Below are positions 43,361-52,834 of a stretch of DNA of 64,000 nucleotides, piece after piece. Numbering within the stretch: the first letter of the stretch is position 1; each line of letters begins with the position of its first letter. The stretch is from Paenibacillus eucommiae (GTDB lineage Bacteria > Bacillota > Bacilli > Paenibacillales > NBRC-103111). The notes under the pieces are model-generated. The model saw only the letters and a program-made list of their open reading frames with translations, did not search any database and had not been told where the DNA came from. The translations under genes were made by a program, and so were the position numbers. Location: NCBI RefSeq assembly GCF_017874215.1, contig NZ_JAGGLB010000035.1:26878-90877 (forward strand). The letters run 5' to 3'.

Positions 43361-44521
43361 CTAACCTTCTTTTAGTGTTCTTTCCCCTTCTCCAAGCAGC
43401 TTCGCCGCGGCCAAGCCTACAAGCAAGCACCAAATCGGTGCTGAAATGCCTAGAAAAGAAACATTCGCTACAGCAATAGCAAATGTAAAGGCTGTTGCAT
43501 ACCGGTAAGATGATACTGAAAAGGCGGAATGCAAGCTGCTGATAAACACACCTAATAATGAAAATCCAGTAATAATAACGATGAAAGATAAAGGGAGTAT
43601 ATGGATAAACGAAAGAACCTTCCAGGAAAATAATCCAAATAACGAGACAAGCACACCGGACACTACCCCGGCTAAATAACGCTTCTCCTTAGGCCCCGCC
43701 TCACTGCTGCTGCAAAGCATACTCATCATCCCGCCAATATTAACAGCATGACCACCCAGCCAACCGGCGATTGAAGTAGCAATTCCTGTTACTGTTATTG
43801 TTTTTACAACCGAGGGATCATAGCCGTTTTTGCGGAGTGCAGCTAGGGCTACAAATACATCATTGCTTAATACCAGAAGAGCAAGCGGAAGCGCCAGTGA
43901 GAAAAAACTATTTACAGTGAAAACAGGTTGAATTAGCGTCGGCCAAGCAAAAGAGTACGATTCCCAGGCTGGAAAATCATATCCCAAAAAAAGGCCAATT
44001 AATCCAAAGCTAAGCACGCCTAGAACTGGCGGAAGCTTTCTATTCAGCTTAGGCAGTAAGAAAAAGCCAATTACTGCTAAGCCGCCAACGAAAGGAATGT
44101 CCTTTAGAGCAGGCACAATTTTTACAATGTGGGTAAATATTAATCCTGCCAGCATTGCATCCATCAAGGGTTTCGGAAGTAAAGCAAGGAGCTTGCCTGA
44201 CAAGCCGGATATCCCGAACACAGCTATGAAGATTCCAGCCATTATACTGGCGCCAGCTAATTCCTGAACCGAGAATTGAATCCCTGACATGCTTAAAAAA
44301 GCCGCCGCCGTAATAGAATGGGCTCCTCCAAATGGAATTTTGTACACAATCGATAAGGTCAAATTCAACAAACCGCCGAGAAAATAGACGGCAAACAGCC
44401 AGGAAATAAGCTCTGAGCTTGTAAATCCGGCCATTTCCGCAGTACTAACGATCAAGACAGCCCCGCCCGTGCATGCCATTAACGCTGACAGGATGCCGGT
44501 CATTACATTTTGCATGTTCAT
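43361..44521 (-). CDS. BenE-type benzoate/H+ symporter family permease
   Basis: A 386-residue protein with about 12 hydrophobic segments. AGFTSSELISWLFAVYFLGG and YKIPFGGAHSITAAAFL match the BenE family of proton symporters, related to the purine/uracil permease fold. The substrate is uncertain; benzoate is only the founding example and no aromatic degradation genes are nearby. Its ATG overlaps the stop of the upstream uroporphyrinogen-III-synthase-like gene (TAATG), so the two are translationally coupled. This raises the possibility that the cargo is linked to that gene's function. Confidence 0.8.
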   Translation of the reverse strand: MNMQNVMTGILSALMACTGGAVLIVSTAEMAGFTSSELISWLFAVYFLGGLLNLTLSIVYKIPFGGAHSITAAAFLSMSGIQFSVQELAGASIMAGIFIAVFGISGLSGKLLALLPKPLMDAMLAGLIFTHIVKIVPALKDIPFVGGLAVIGFFLLPKLNRKLPPVLGVLSFGLIGLFLGYDFPAWESYSFAWPTLIQPVFTVNSFFSLALPLALLVLSNDVFVALAALRKNGYDPSVVKTITVTGIATSIAGWLGGHAVNIGGMMSMLCSSSEAGPKEKRYLAGVVSGVLVSLFGLFSWKVLSFIHILPLSFIVIITGFSLLGVFISSLHSAFSVSSYRYATAFTFAIAVANVSFLGISAPIWCLLVGLAAAKLLGEGERTLKEG

Positions 44522-45324
44522 TATTGGTAGTAACGCGATAGCTCGACGATCAAAGCCCCCATTCTCTCACTTTGAGGAACCAGAACACGCGACACTCCTT
44601 CTTCCCGTATAGCTTCCGCAGTAACTCTCCCCACTGCCGCTGCAAGCACGCTTGTCGCAAAGAGCTCTTGAATTTGCTGATAGGAGCCGTTATTTCTAAT
44701 ATATTGAAAAAAGTAACGCACTTGAACCGCTGTTGTGAAGCAAATCGCATCTACTGAGCCTTCAGCCATTTCTTGGCACAGCAGCTCCAATACATGATTT
44801 TCTGGCGGAATGTGCGTATAAGGTAAAATTGTTCTGACAACAGCCCCCTTCGACTCCAAAAAGTCGACCAAGGAGGGAACAGGCTCTCCATGAAGCTGCA
44901 CCGTTACTCGCTGTCCAGTAAAATCAAAGCTTTCCAGGGCTTGAATCAGTCCCTCTGTCGTCCCATCATGGTCTACTGCTATTGGTAATATCCCTAGTTT
45001 TTTCAGCAGGGCAAGCGTCTTGTACCCTCTTATGGCTACTTTGGAGCTTTTGATCTTATTCAGAAATGTGGAATCAAAGCCTAGCTGCTCCGATTGGTCC
45101 AACAAAGCCTGAAGTCCTATCCCCGTTGTGAAAATGACCCAGTCAGAGCCATTGTCAATGAATGTTCGCAGATCATGCTCGACTTCTTTTTCTGCAAGAA
45201 CAACAATGCCCTGCAGCGAGCGAATGATAGGTATGCCGCCTTGCTTTTCAATAATTGTGCTCATTTCAACCGTTTTACGTGATCCTGCAATCACTATTCG
45301 TTTCCCATGCAAGCTTCCAGCCAA
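44521..45324 (-). CDS. Uroporphyrinogen-III synthase family protein
   Basis: A 267-residue two-domain protein of the HemD fold. Blocks: GKRIVIAGSR at the N-terminus, DWVIFTTGIGLQAL (about 82-95), KVAIRGYKTLALLKKLGI (about 115-133), GQRVTVQLHGEP (about 160-170), and DAICFTTAVQVRYFF ... AAVGRVTAEAIREEGV. HemD closes hydroxymethylbilane to uroporphyrinogen III in haem/cobalamin synthesis. The absence of other hem genes and the coupling to a permease suggest a paralogue with another role. TTG at 45324 follows GGAGAGG at 9 nt. Confidence 0.82.
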   Translation of the reverse strand: MAGSLHGKRIVIAGSRKTVEMSTIIEKQGGIPIIRSLQGIVVLAEKEVEHDLRTFIDNGSDWVIFTTGIGLQALLDQSEQLGFDSTFLNKIKSSKVAIRGYKTLALLKKLGILPIAVDHDGTTEGLIQALESFDFTGQRVTVQLHGEPVPSLVDFLESKGAVVRTILPYTHIPPENHVLELLCQEMAEGSVDAICFTTAVQVRYFFQYIRNNGSYQQIQELFATSVLAAAVGRVTAEAIREEGVSRVLVPQSERMGALIVELSRYYQ

Positions 45325-45549
45325 TTACATACACCTCTCCTAGTCTAAACATGCTTTCAATAATAAACGATCAATTATAAAAACAAACCATCCAAACGCT
45401 GCTTTTTATAACCAGCCATTTGTAAGCCAATTGTATCTCCTGTCCTAATTGCCTAGTATAGGTTATCATAAGAAAGGAGAAATAGAAACTATTCCTTACC
45501 CTATATTCTTCAGCTGAAATTTTAAATTATAAAGGAATGATCAAGACAA

Positions 45550-48500
45550 ATGAGCTTTCAACTGACAGAGCGGATAATTAAGCTGTTATGCGGAGCAGCT
45601 TCATATGAACGTGGAGAAGTATACTACCGGGAAGGAAATGCAGCATTGACGAAATATGATCCTGATGCTTCTTTCTATGAATCTAAGGTTAAAGGAATTA
45701 ATGACTACCCGGTCACCATTGATATAAGAAGAAACGGAGATGTGAATGCGTCATGTACCTGTCACGCTTTTCATACGGAAGACAATTTCTGTGAACATAT
45801 AGCGGCTGTCCTGTTGAATATTTATCATATGCAGCAACATTCCATATCCCAAAATGCAGGATTTCAAGCAAGACACTCCGATATATCTAATCGAGCTAAT
45901 CGGGAACTGGTCAATGGCATGCTGGGACTGTTCAGTGATAAGCCACTTCGTCCAAGCAGTTTACTGCCGCGCTTTGATTCCAGGGCACTGCTGGAGGTGG
46001 AATTCATCTGCAAACCCTTCGCTTACGGCTTTCGGAAGTATATGTTCGGCATTGAGCTCAGAATTGGGCCCAAACGACCTTATATCGTACAAAAGCTAAG
46101 AGACTTTCTCGAACGCATGGACCGCAGGGAAACCTATTTTTTTTCCAAGCACTTCACTTACGTTCCAGAGCTGCACAGTTTTCAGAAAGAAAATGATGCC
46201 GTCATCCGACAGTTAATCGAAATCTATCAATATGAGAAGATGTATCGCGAAACAACGAATGCTCAAGATTCTTATTATACAAACAGTATGAGCGGCGACC
46301 GGATGCTTCTGATTCCTCCAGTACTTTGGGAAGCCCTTCTCCCTTTGCTGCTTCGGGCTCCCGCGGTAAAGATGGAGCAAGATGGCCGCTCTTTCGAGGG
46401 CATTCATATTTCTGATGATGAAATCCCTCTCCATTTTGAATTCGATCAATCACAGACCGATGGCTATCAGTTGAATATTCATGGCCTGGACAACATCACC
46501 GTCATGGAAGCCTATGGGATTGTCCTGTGTGATGGAAAGCTGCTGAAGCTGCAGGAATCGCTGTGCAAACGGCTCTCGGGGCTGGAAAGAATGGTTGAAG
46601 CATCCGGCAAAAACGAGGTACAAATTCCTCCGGAGGAAATGGAACCTTTCATGGAGAAGGTCATTCCTGGACTGATGAAGCTGGGTAGTGTCCGTATCGC
46701 TCAAGCCGTTTCTGATCGCATTGTGCAGACTCAGCTTAAAGCCAAGCTGTATCTGGACAGGGTTAGGGATCGCCTGCTTGCCGGACTTGAGTTTCAATAC
46801 GGCGATATTGTCATTAATCCGTTAGAAGGAGCAGGCAAGAAACGTGGCGCCGACCGTATCCTTGTTCGGGATGGAGAGCAGGAAGCCCAAATCCTCAGTC
46901 TTATGGAGCAAAGTCCCTTCGCTGTAACTGAAAGTGGATACTTCATGGATGATGAAGACGCGGAATATGACTTTCTGTACCACATCGTTCCACAGCTGGA
47001 GAAGCTGCTGGAGGTGTATGCCACCACGGTTGTGAAAGAAAGAATTCATTATGGACATGTATTTCCTAAGATTAAGATAGATACGAATGAACGAATTGAC
47101 TGGCTGGAATTCCAGTTCGATATGCAGGGGATTCCTGAAGCTGATATCCGCAGCCTGCTGCAGTCCCTGGAGGTGAAGCGCAAATACCACCGCCTGAGCA
47201 GCGGCGCTTTATTGCCGCTTGAAAACCCTGATTTCCAGGAAATCATCCAGCTGATGAATCAACTGGAAATTCGCCAAGGAGATTTGGATGGCGGCAAAAT
47301 CCGCCTTCCGGTAGTGCGCGGGCTCCACCTGATCGACTCTTCCCTAACACAAGGAAATGCGATCAGCCTGGGGAAATCGTTTCGCAGGCTTTTGGAAAAT
47401 ATGCGAAATCCGGATAATTTGGATTTCCCCCTTCCAGAAAGCATGGCCTTAGTGCTGCGAGATTACCAAAAGTATGGGTTCCAATGGTTAAAGACGCTCG
47501 CCCATTACCATTTTGGAGGCATCCTTGCAGACGAAATGGGACTTGGCAAAACTTTGCAAAGCATCGCTTTTATTGCCTCTGTGCTGCCGGAGATTAGAGA
47601 GCTGGAGCTTCCAGTGCTGATCGTATCCCCTGCTTCTCTTGTGTATAACTGGCTCAATGAGATGAGAAAATTTGCACCGGAAATCCGGGCTGTCATTGCA
47701 GACGGCAGCAGAGCAGATCGCAGTCATGTACTGAAGAACGATTCCCGGGCGGATGTTATCATTACCTCCTATCCACTTTTGCGCAGAGATGTGGATCTGT
47801 TTACTGAGCTTTCCTTCCATACGCTCTTCTTGGATGAAGCACAGTATTTCAAGAACCATGCCACGCAGACGGCAAAATCCGTCAAACAGGTTCAGGCCCG
47901 CTATCGCTTTGCCCTAACTGGAACACCTGTGGAGAACTCACTCGAGGAGCTATGGTCCATCTTCGATGTAGTGTTTCCACAGCTGTTCCCAGGCAGAAGA
48001 GCATTTGCCGAATTGTCCAGGGAAATCGTGGCCAAGCGTATCCGTCCATTTCTGCTGCGGCGCTTGAAAACCGACGTTCTGCAGGAGCTGCCGGAGAAGA
48101 TTGAGTCGCTGCAAGCCTCCGAGCTGCTCCCTGAGCAAAAAAAGCTCTATGTAGCCTTCCTGGCCAAGCTGCAAAAGGAAACATTGAAGCATTTGGATAA
48201 AGACAGCTTTCAGAAAAACAGAATTAAAATTCTTGCCGGCCTAACCCGTCTTCGCCAGCTGTGCTGTCACCCCGCTCTATTCGTCGAAGATTACACCGGA
48301 AGCTCCGCCAAATTCGAGCAGCTGATGGAAATTATTGAGGAATGCAGGAGTGCTGGGAAACGCATGCTAATCTTCTCGCAATTCACCAAGATGCTGGATA
48401 TTATTGGACGTGAGCTGGGCTATCAGGGTATTCCACATTTCTACCTGGATGGCAAAACGCCTGCGTTCGAACGTGTAGAGCTATGCAGGAGGTTTAACGA

Positions 48501-48816
48501 AGGTGAGAAGGACTTGTTCCTCATCTCTCTCAAAGCAGGAGGCACCGGGCTGAACCTGACTGGAGCGGACACCGTTATCCTCTACGATTTGTGGTGGAAC
48601 CCTGCTGTCGAGCAGCAGGCCGCCGACCGGGCACATCGCATCGGGCAGAAAAATGTCGTCCAGGTGATCCGGCTCATCACCCAGGGCACGATGGAAGATA
48701 AGATGTACGAGCTGCAGCAAAAAAAGAAAAACCTGATCGAGGAAGTCATCCAGCCGGGACAAGAAGCACTGTCTTCCCTAACTGAGCAGGATATCCGCGA
48801 GATTCTAATGATTTGA
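45550..48816 (+). CDS. SNF2 family helicase with SWIM zinc finger
   Basis: A 1088-residue ATPase. A SWIM zinc finger is at about 60-90 (SCTCHAFHTEDNFCEHIAAVLL, CxC ... CxH). A central bacterial SNF2-associated region runs to about 630. The ATPase core has GGILADEMGLGKTLQS (motif I), LFLDEAQYFKN (motif II), ALTGTPVENSLEELWSIFD (motif III), LIFSQFTKMLDII, SLKAGGTGLNLTGAD and ADRAHRIGQ (motif VI). This is the RapA/YwqA-like group that translocates on DNA, perhaps clearing polymerase or repairing DNA; the exact role is unknown. It is monocistronic. Repeat copy C starts right after its stop. Confidence 0.93.
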   Translation: MSFQLTERIIKLLCGAASYERGEVYYREGNAALTKYDPDASFYESKVKGINDYPVTIDIRRNGDVNASCTCHAFHTEDNFCEHIAAVLLNIYHMQQHSISQNAGFQARHSDISNRANRELVNGMLGLFSDKPLRPSSLLPRFDSRALLEVEFICKPFAYGFRKYMFGIELRIGPKRPYIVQKLRDFLERMDRRETYFFSKHFTYVPELHSFQKENDAVIRQLIEIYQYEKMYRETTNAQDSYYTNSMSGDRMLLIPPVLWEALLPLLLRAPAVKMEQDGRSFEGIHISDDEIPLHFEFDQSQTDGYQLNIHGLDNITVMEAYGIVLCDGKLLKLQESLCKRLSGLERMVEASGKNEVQIPPEEMEPFMEKVIPGLMKLGSVRIAQAVSDRIVQTQLKAKLYLDRVRDRLLAGLEFQYGDIVINPLEGAGKKRGADRILVRDGEQEAQILSLMEQSPFAVTESGYFMDDEDAEYDFLYHIVPQLEKLLEVYATTVVKERIHYGHVFPKIKIDTNERIDWLEFQFDMQGIPEADIRSLLQSLEVKRKYHRLSSGALLPLENPDFQEIIQLMNQLEIRQGDLDGGKIRLPVVRGLHLIDSSLTQGNAISLGKSFRRLLENMRNPDNLDFPLPESMALVLRDYQKYGFQWLKTLAHYHFGGILADEMGLGKTLQSIAFIASVLPEIRELELPVLIVSPASLVYNWLNEMRKFAPEIRAVIADGSRADRSHVLKNDSRADVIITSYPLLRRDVDLFTELSFHTLFLDEAQYFKNHATQTAKSVKQVQARYRFALTGTPVENSLEELWSIFDVVFPQLFPGRRAFAELSREIVAKRIRPFLLRRLKTDVLQELPEKIESLQASELLPEQKKLYVAFLAKLQKETLKHLDKDSFQKNRIKILAGLTRLRQLCCHPALFVEDYTGSSAKFEQLMEIIEECRSAGKRMLIFSQFTKMLDIIGRELGYQGIPHFYLDGKTPAFERVELCRRFNEGEKDLFLISLKAGGTGLNLTGADTVILYDLWWNPAVEQQAADRAHRIGQKNVVQVIRLITQGTMEDKMYELQQKKKNLIEEVIQPGQEALSSLTEQDIREILMI

Positions 48817-48819
48817 GAA

Positions 48820-49640
48820 AGACGCCTTTTGGGCTTCCTTTGAGGTATGTGTATGTTCGGGACTTGGGTGCGTTGCGGAGGGAATGGCTGTGGGCTCCAG
48901 CCGCTGTTAAAGATTTGTTCCCTTGAATGAAGTGGATGAGGAGGTAGGAACAAATCTTTAAAGGTGGACGCTACCGCTCTTCCGCCCACAACCCTTCCCT
49001 CTCTTTAGCTACAATCGCATGAATCGCACGAACAACAAGCTCAAACGGACAGCCAGCAAGGGTTTTTCTCTCGAGTAGAGGAGATTTCCTAGCGGGCACA
49101 GGCGCTTGGGATGAAGAGCGCCCCCGCCAGCACGCGCAACCGAGAGGAACCGCTGCTTTAACGATGTTTTTCATCGTTAAAAGCACCAGGTCGACCGCAC
49201 ATCCTTACTTTAACGATGAAAAACATCGTTAAAATCCCCTTTCCCCCCCGAGGAGGTCATTTGCCCTCTTTTAACGATGAAAATCATCATTAACGTGACG
49301 AATTGACCTGGAACGCTTGCTTTAACGATGAAAAACATCGTTAAGTGGAGCACACGATCATTTCGGCGGAGGGCGGACTGCTACTAAGCCGCTACTCTCG
49401 TTCTTCCTCCCACATGCCTTCCCTCTCAGCTTCAAAATGCCGATCTTGCCACGCTCAAACAGACTGCCAGCAGAAGTTGCTTTCCTGATTGGAAGGGATA
49501 GTTGCGATAGGATAATCAGAGCTTCCTTTCTGGTTACCAAGGAGGAGGATGGGCCACACCGTCTACTTTTTTTACTATAAAGCTGCACTGTATGATCGAG
49601 AATTTTTCTCTCCAGGCATCACCACAAAACTACTTTATAT
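48820..49640. repeat. Mosaic intergenic repeat, copy C (most complete)
   Basis: 5' module near 48822-48848 (GACGCC ... CCTTTGAGG). The main stem is TTAAAGATTTGTTCC (48907-48921) with GGAACAAATCTTTAA (48947-48961), extended by outer arms TGTGGGC (48889-48895)/GCCCACA (48984-48990) and GGGAA (48880-48884)/TTCCC (48995-48999). Next come the linker with CACGAACAACAAGCTCAAAC, GGAGATTTCCTAGCGGGCACAG, four palindromes (49157-49345), CATTTCGGCGGAG, a second linker copy (GCTCAAACAGACTGCC near 49455) and the 3' module ending TCTCCAGGCATCACC. It fills the 980-bp gap after the SNF2 gene. Confidence 0.88.
49157..49345. repeat. Array of four TTTAACGATG palindromes, copy C
   Basis: Palindromes at about 49157-49182, 49209-49234, 49268-49294 and 49321-49345. 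The second and fourth are perfect in the 9-bp arm TTAACGATG; the third has CATCATTAA on its right arm, as in copies A and B. Spacing is about 52, 60 and 52 bp. Confidence 0.88.
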
Positions 49641-49646
49641 GTTAAA

Positions 49647-49687
49647 ACAAGACTGGACCTGATCTTCTGCTCAGGTCCAGTCCTTGT
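49647..49687. terminator. Strong hairpin, possible terminator
   Basis: ACTGGACCTGA (49652-49662) pairs with TCAGGTCCAGT (49671-49681), flanked by ACAA/TTGT. The stem is very stable but the T-run is short. It may end a transcript crossing repeat copy C or shield the next gene. Confidence 0.55.
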
Positions 49688-49795
49688 TCGTCCCGATTTT
49701 CGTGAAGCTTGGTCATCCATACAAACGGATCTATATTTTACGCATATATTTTAAAATATGGATCCATGGTTGTGCGATGATAAGGGGGCATTAGA

Positions 49796-50542
49796 ATGGG
49801 TTATAAACTGGATAAAATGTTCAAACATATCATTATGGCCAAGTCTCCCGAATTGGCTTCTTCGCTTCCTGACACGAGGAAAATGAGCAATCACGCTTTC
49901 CACACCCTTGTAGCTAGATACCGAAAAGTAATCATTAAACCAAGCGCAGGCTCGGGGGGCTTCGGAGTCATTCAGGTAGCCTCAATTGGAAAAGGAAAAT
50001 ATGAAGTCCACTATGAAAAAACTAAAAAAACGATATCCGGGCAAAAAGAAGCCTATGCTTTCGTTCATAGTAAAACAAAAAAAGCCCCCCATATGATTCA
50101 GCAAAGAATTCCGCTGTCAGAGATCAAAGGGAGACCGTTTGATATTCGTGTGATGGTGCAAAGGGAAGGAAAGTCCAACTGGACCATTACTGGTAAATTA
50201 GCCAAGCTGGCCGGTTCGGGGTATATTGTCACCAATATTGCCCGCAGTAAAGGGACTGTTATCCCGCTTATCACTGCGATTGAGCGTTCTAATATCACAG
50301 GCACTTCAGCAAAAGAAATTCAGAAAAAAATGGATAAGGTTTCAACAAAAACAGCCCAAATACTTCACGCTCACTACCCTTGGCTTCATACGATAGGCAT
50401 GGATATAGGCCTCGATTCCAACGGCAAGGTATGGATTATTGAGGCGAATTTTGCGCCCAGTATATCTCTTTTTTTACATTTAAAAGATAAATCCTTTTAC
50501 AAACGCATCCAGTCCTATAGCCGTAAGCACAAGTCTAAATAA
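49796..50542 (+). CDS. YheC/YheD family spore-coat-associated ATP-grasp protein
   Basis: A 248-residue ATP-grasp protein. VIIKPSAGSGGFGVIQV is the ATP-binding Lys/Gly-rich part, MIQQRIPLSEIKGRPFDIRVMVQR the central block, and GMDIGLDSNGKVWIIEANFAPS the Mg-binding acidic/Asn end. This matches the core of YheC/YheD proteins of the Bacillus spore coat, though it is shorter than the roughly 360-450 residues of those. The ligated substrate is unknown. GGGGGC precedes the ATG at about 6-10 nt. Its presence supports an endospore former. Confidence 0.88.
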   Translation: MGYKLDKMFKHIIMAKSPELASSLPDTRKMSNHAFHTLVARYRKVIIKPSAGSGGFGVIQVASIGKGKYEVHYEKTKKTISGQKEAYAFVHSKTKKAPHMIQQRIPLSEIKGRPFDIRVMVQREGKSNWTITGKLAKLAGSGYIVTNIARSKGTVIPLITAIERSNITGTSAKEIQKKMDKVSTKTAQILHAHYPWLHTIGMDIGLDSNGKVWIIEANFAPSISLFLHLKDKSFYKRIQSYSRKHKSK

Positions 50543-50587
50543 GCAAAAGAGCAGCCGCGTGTATTAAATACGACTGCTCTTTTGCTT
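50541..50587. terminator. Bidirectional terminator
   Basis: AAGCAAAAGAGCAG (50541-50554) pairs with CTGCTCTTTTGCTT (50574-50587); an inner GTATT/AATAC pair extends the hairpin. It lies between convergent genes and serves both. Confidence 0.88.
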
Positions 50588-50592
50588 CTTAT

Positions 50593-51456
50593 TTACTGCT
50601 GCTCAAACTGGATCCAAATTCCCGACTTGTCATCAGACACCTTAAACCGCGGATAACGCTGGCAATCCTTGTCCTCGAACTCCAGATTAAACAGCCACTC
50701 CGAATAGTCCTTCAGCGTGCTGCCGGCAATGCGCTGCGTCAGTTCCTTCATCATATCGCGGGATTCATTTCCGCTCTCCGGATGCAAGAAAAGCCCATCG
50801 GTGACTATAAGCAGCGCCTTCAATTGATTCCGGTTAATTCGGCCGTATTCGATGAAGTTGGCCAGCTCAGGTTCGCCACTCATCACTGAATAACCCCCCA
50901 TTGTGTTCATACTTGACTTATTTTGAACAATAGTAGGCTTGACGAGCTCCCATAAGTCTTCACGTTTCGTAATTCCTTTGCGGATACCTTCTTCCCAAAT
51001 CAGCTTGGATTTGCGGTCAATGTGCGCAACTTGATCGTGAGTTACCAGCCGAATGGTACCGTCATTATATACGGCTGTAATCATACAATCCCCTACCTGT
51101 GCATAATCAATATTTGTATCCGTAATATGGATGAGGGCAAGTGCGGTTGTCCATAGGCTAGCTTTGTCATGAGGATTGATCCCGGACAACACCATTTGTT
51201 CGTGCAGCCGGAAGTTAGCTTGGAGGACAAGCTGCTTCAGATTCATATCATTAATTGCTTCTGCGTTCAACGACTCTAAATACTGCTTAATGAGCTGAGA
51301 GGCCAAGTAGCCTCCTGTCTCCTTATTGGGGCCCCGATATGGATGCAGAGAGGTAGCTCCATCTATAACCCCATACAACTGCAATTGTTCATTGATAACG
51401 AGTGCGTCCTCATTCCATTCAGTAGTCCCCTGCAAACTGATCGTTTCTATATTCAT
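50593..51456 (-). CDS. PP2C-type protein phosphatase
   Basis: A 287-residue soluble protein of the PP2C/SpoIIE-like fold. NEDAL (15-19) and YGVIDGATSL carry metal-binding Asp residues of motifs 1-2, YAQVGDCMITAVY is the GD motif, and ALLIVTDGLF the late Asp motif. It would dephosphorylate Ser/Thr residues with Mn/Mg. It begins 43 nt after a solute-binding protein gene and is the last gene of the five-gene ABC operon. That placement is unusual and suggests that it controls the transporter or its signalling. Confidence 0.82.
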   Translation of the reverse strand: MNIETISLQGTTEWNEDALVINEQLQLYGVIDGATSLHPYRGPNKETGGYLASQLIKQYLESLNAEAINDMNLKQLVLQANFRLHEQMVLSGINPHDKASLWTTALALIHITDTNIDYAQVGDCMITAVYNDGTIRLVTHDQVAHIDRKSKLIWEEGIRKGITKREDLWELVKPTIVQNKSSMNTMGGYSVMSGEPELANFIEYGRINRNQLKALLIVTDGLFLHPESGNESRDMMKELTQRIAGSTLKDYSEWLFNLEFEDKDCQRYPRFKVSDDKSGIWIQFEQQ

Positions 51457-51498
51457 GCTTTTGCTCTCCCTTTTTTATGTGCAGAATTGCGCTCGTGT

Positions 51499-52704
51499 TT
51501 ATTCAACTGCAGCCGGGACCTCTGCTTTTTGTTCCAACTGCTCGAGCTGTGACTGAACAGTCTTCCAACGTTCAAAATCTGCTGTTGAAGGATATTTCAC
51601 AACGAACATTCCCGTCGAATCGAGAATCTCCTTCTGCCGCAGACTCCAGCCTGTTTCTTCCTGCAGCTTGAACACGATATCGGAACGGGAAGGAATCATC
51701 CCATCCATCCGCCATAAAGCAGCCTGTGTCTGCTCCCGCAGCATATAAGTAATGAAGCTTTCAGCCGCTTTCACCTTGGCAGGCACAGATTGTAAAGCAA
51801 CCAATCCATGTATGCCCGGAACGATCCCATGCTGCTCCATTTCCGGCAGGTGCCCGGCATCAAATTGAAACTTGCCTCCAATATAACGTTCTACTGTGGG
51901 AAGCATCTCCGAAGAGCTGATAAACAAGCCTATTTTCCCGTTAATAAAATCGCTGGCCGCTCTGTGATGGGCCAAGGGCTTCATAATTCCCAAGGTATGA
52001 ATCCAGTTGCTCCACCTCGAGTAAAAAGCATCCAATCCAAGGGTTGATTCATCATTATTCCCGCCTGGTGTAAAGGACAGATTATCGACATACCACGGCA
52101 GCTCCTTATCAACGCCTATGCCCCAATATTGTTCAGCATTGGCGGCTAAACCCTCCGCTTGCTCCTCTGAAGCTGCCCGCTCAACCTCATCCCATCGGGT
52201 AAACGCTCCACCTTGTGTACGCTTCAGCAGCTCTTCCCGATAATAGAGCATAGGTATAGCCCCTCCTATCGGGACTGCCCAATCTTGATCCTCATAGTGA
52301 AAAGGAGCTGTAAATGCCGGATTGATCTGGCTCCATTCCTTTCTTGCAGACCTATTAACAGGAAGCGCTGCACCTGTATCCACCAATTCTGCAACGCCAT
52401 AGTAGCTATGCAGCTCAGCTAGCTGTGGCGCAGCGTTGGCAGAAATGGATGCCAGAAGCTCCTCAAGCAGCTGCCTACTTGAACGGAAATAGCGCACATC
52501 GATAGCGACGTTTGGGTACATTTGCTGAAATTCACTGATATAGGCTTCCCAGCCTTGGCTGTACAGCCAGATCGAAAGTGCTGTTCCAGGGGTCGACTCC
52601 TTGCTAGCAACACCAGATTTATTGCTATTTATCATATAAAATACAGTGGCTGTAACGATCAGCAAAGCCGCTATGCCCCACAATGCCCATTTTTTCAGAC
52701 TCAT
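51499..52704 (-). CDS. Membrane-anchored extracellular solute-binding protein
   Basis: A 401-residue family-1 binding protein with an N-terminal anchor KKWALWGIAALLIVTATVFYMI but no lipobox cysteine, so it appears tethered by an uncleaved helix. Features of the fold: WEAYISEFQQMYPNVAIDVRYF, WAVPIGGAIPMLYYREELL, and FINGKIGLFISSSEML. The ATG at 52704 (SLKKW) is preferred over the frame's first codon at 52818, whose extra 38 residues look random. It follows the permease gene by 130 nt and precedes PP2C. With the first receptor it gives the operon two binding proteins of different anchoring; this one may be a sensor subunit. Confidence 0.82.
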   Translation of the reverse strand: MSLKKWALWGIAALLIVTATVFYMINSNKSGVASKESTPGTALSIWLYSQGWEAYISEFQQMYPNVAIDVRYFRSSRQLLEELLASISANAAPQLAELHSYYGVAELVDTGAALPVNRSARKEWSQINPAFTAPFHYEDQDWAVPIGGAIPMLYYREELLKRTQGGAFTRWDEVERAASEEQAEGLAANAEQYWGIGVDKELPWYVDNLSFTPGGNNDESTLGLDAFYSRWSNWIHTLGIMKPLAHHRAASDFINGKIGLFISSSEMLPTVERYIGGKFQFDAGHLPEMEQHGIVPGIHGLVALQSVPAKVKAAESFITYMLREQTQAALWRMDGMIPSRSDIVFKLQEETGWSLRQKEILDSTGMFVVKYPSTADFERWKTVQSQLEQLEQKAEVPAAVE

Positions 52705-52834
52705 GATTGTGCCACAATCCTTCCCCGCCAATAAGAATGCATGCTGGAAATCGTCAGTCAATGTTAATGAAAAGGCAAAAGCCTGACAAAATTTCAACCA
52801 ATTCCTATTGTAACACAAGAAGCAGTTAGCCCAA

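Noticed and set aside
49157..49345. Replication origin or DnaA-box/iteron origin
   Set aside because: The motif is not a DnaA box (TTATCCACA type), the array occurs at three places, and no rep or dna genes are near.
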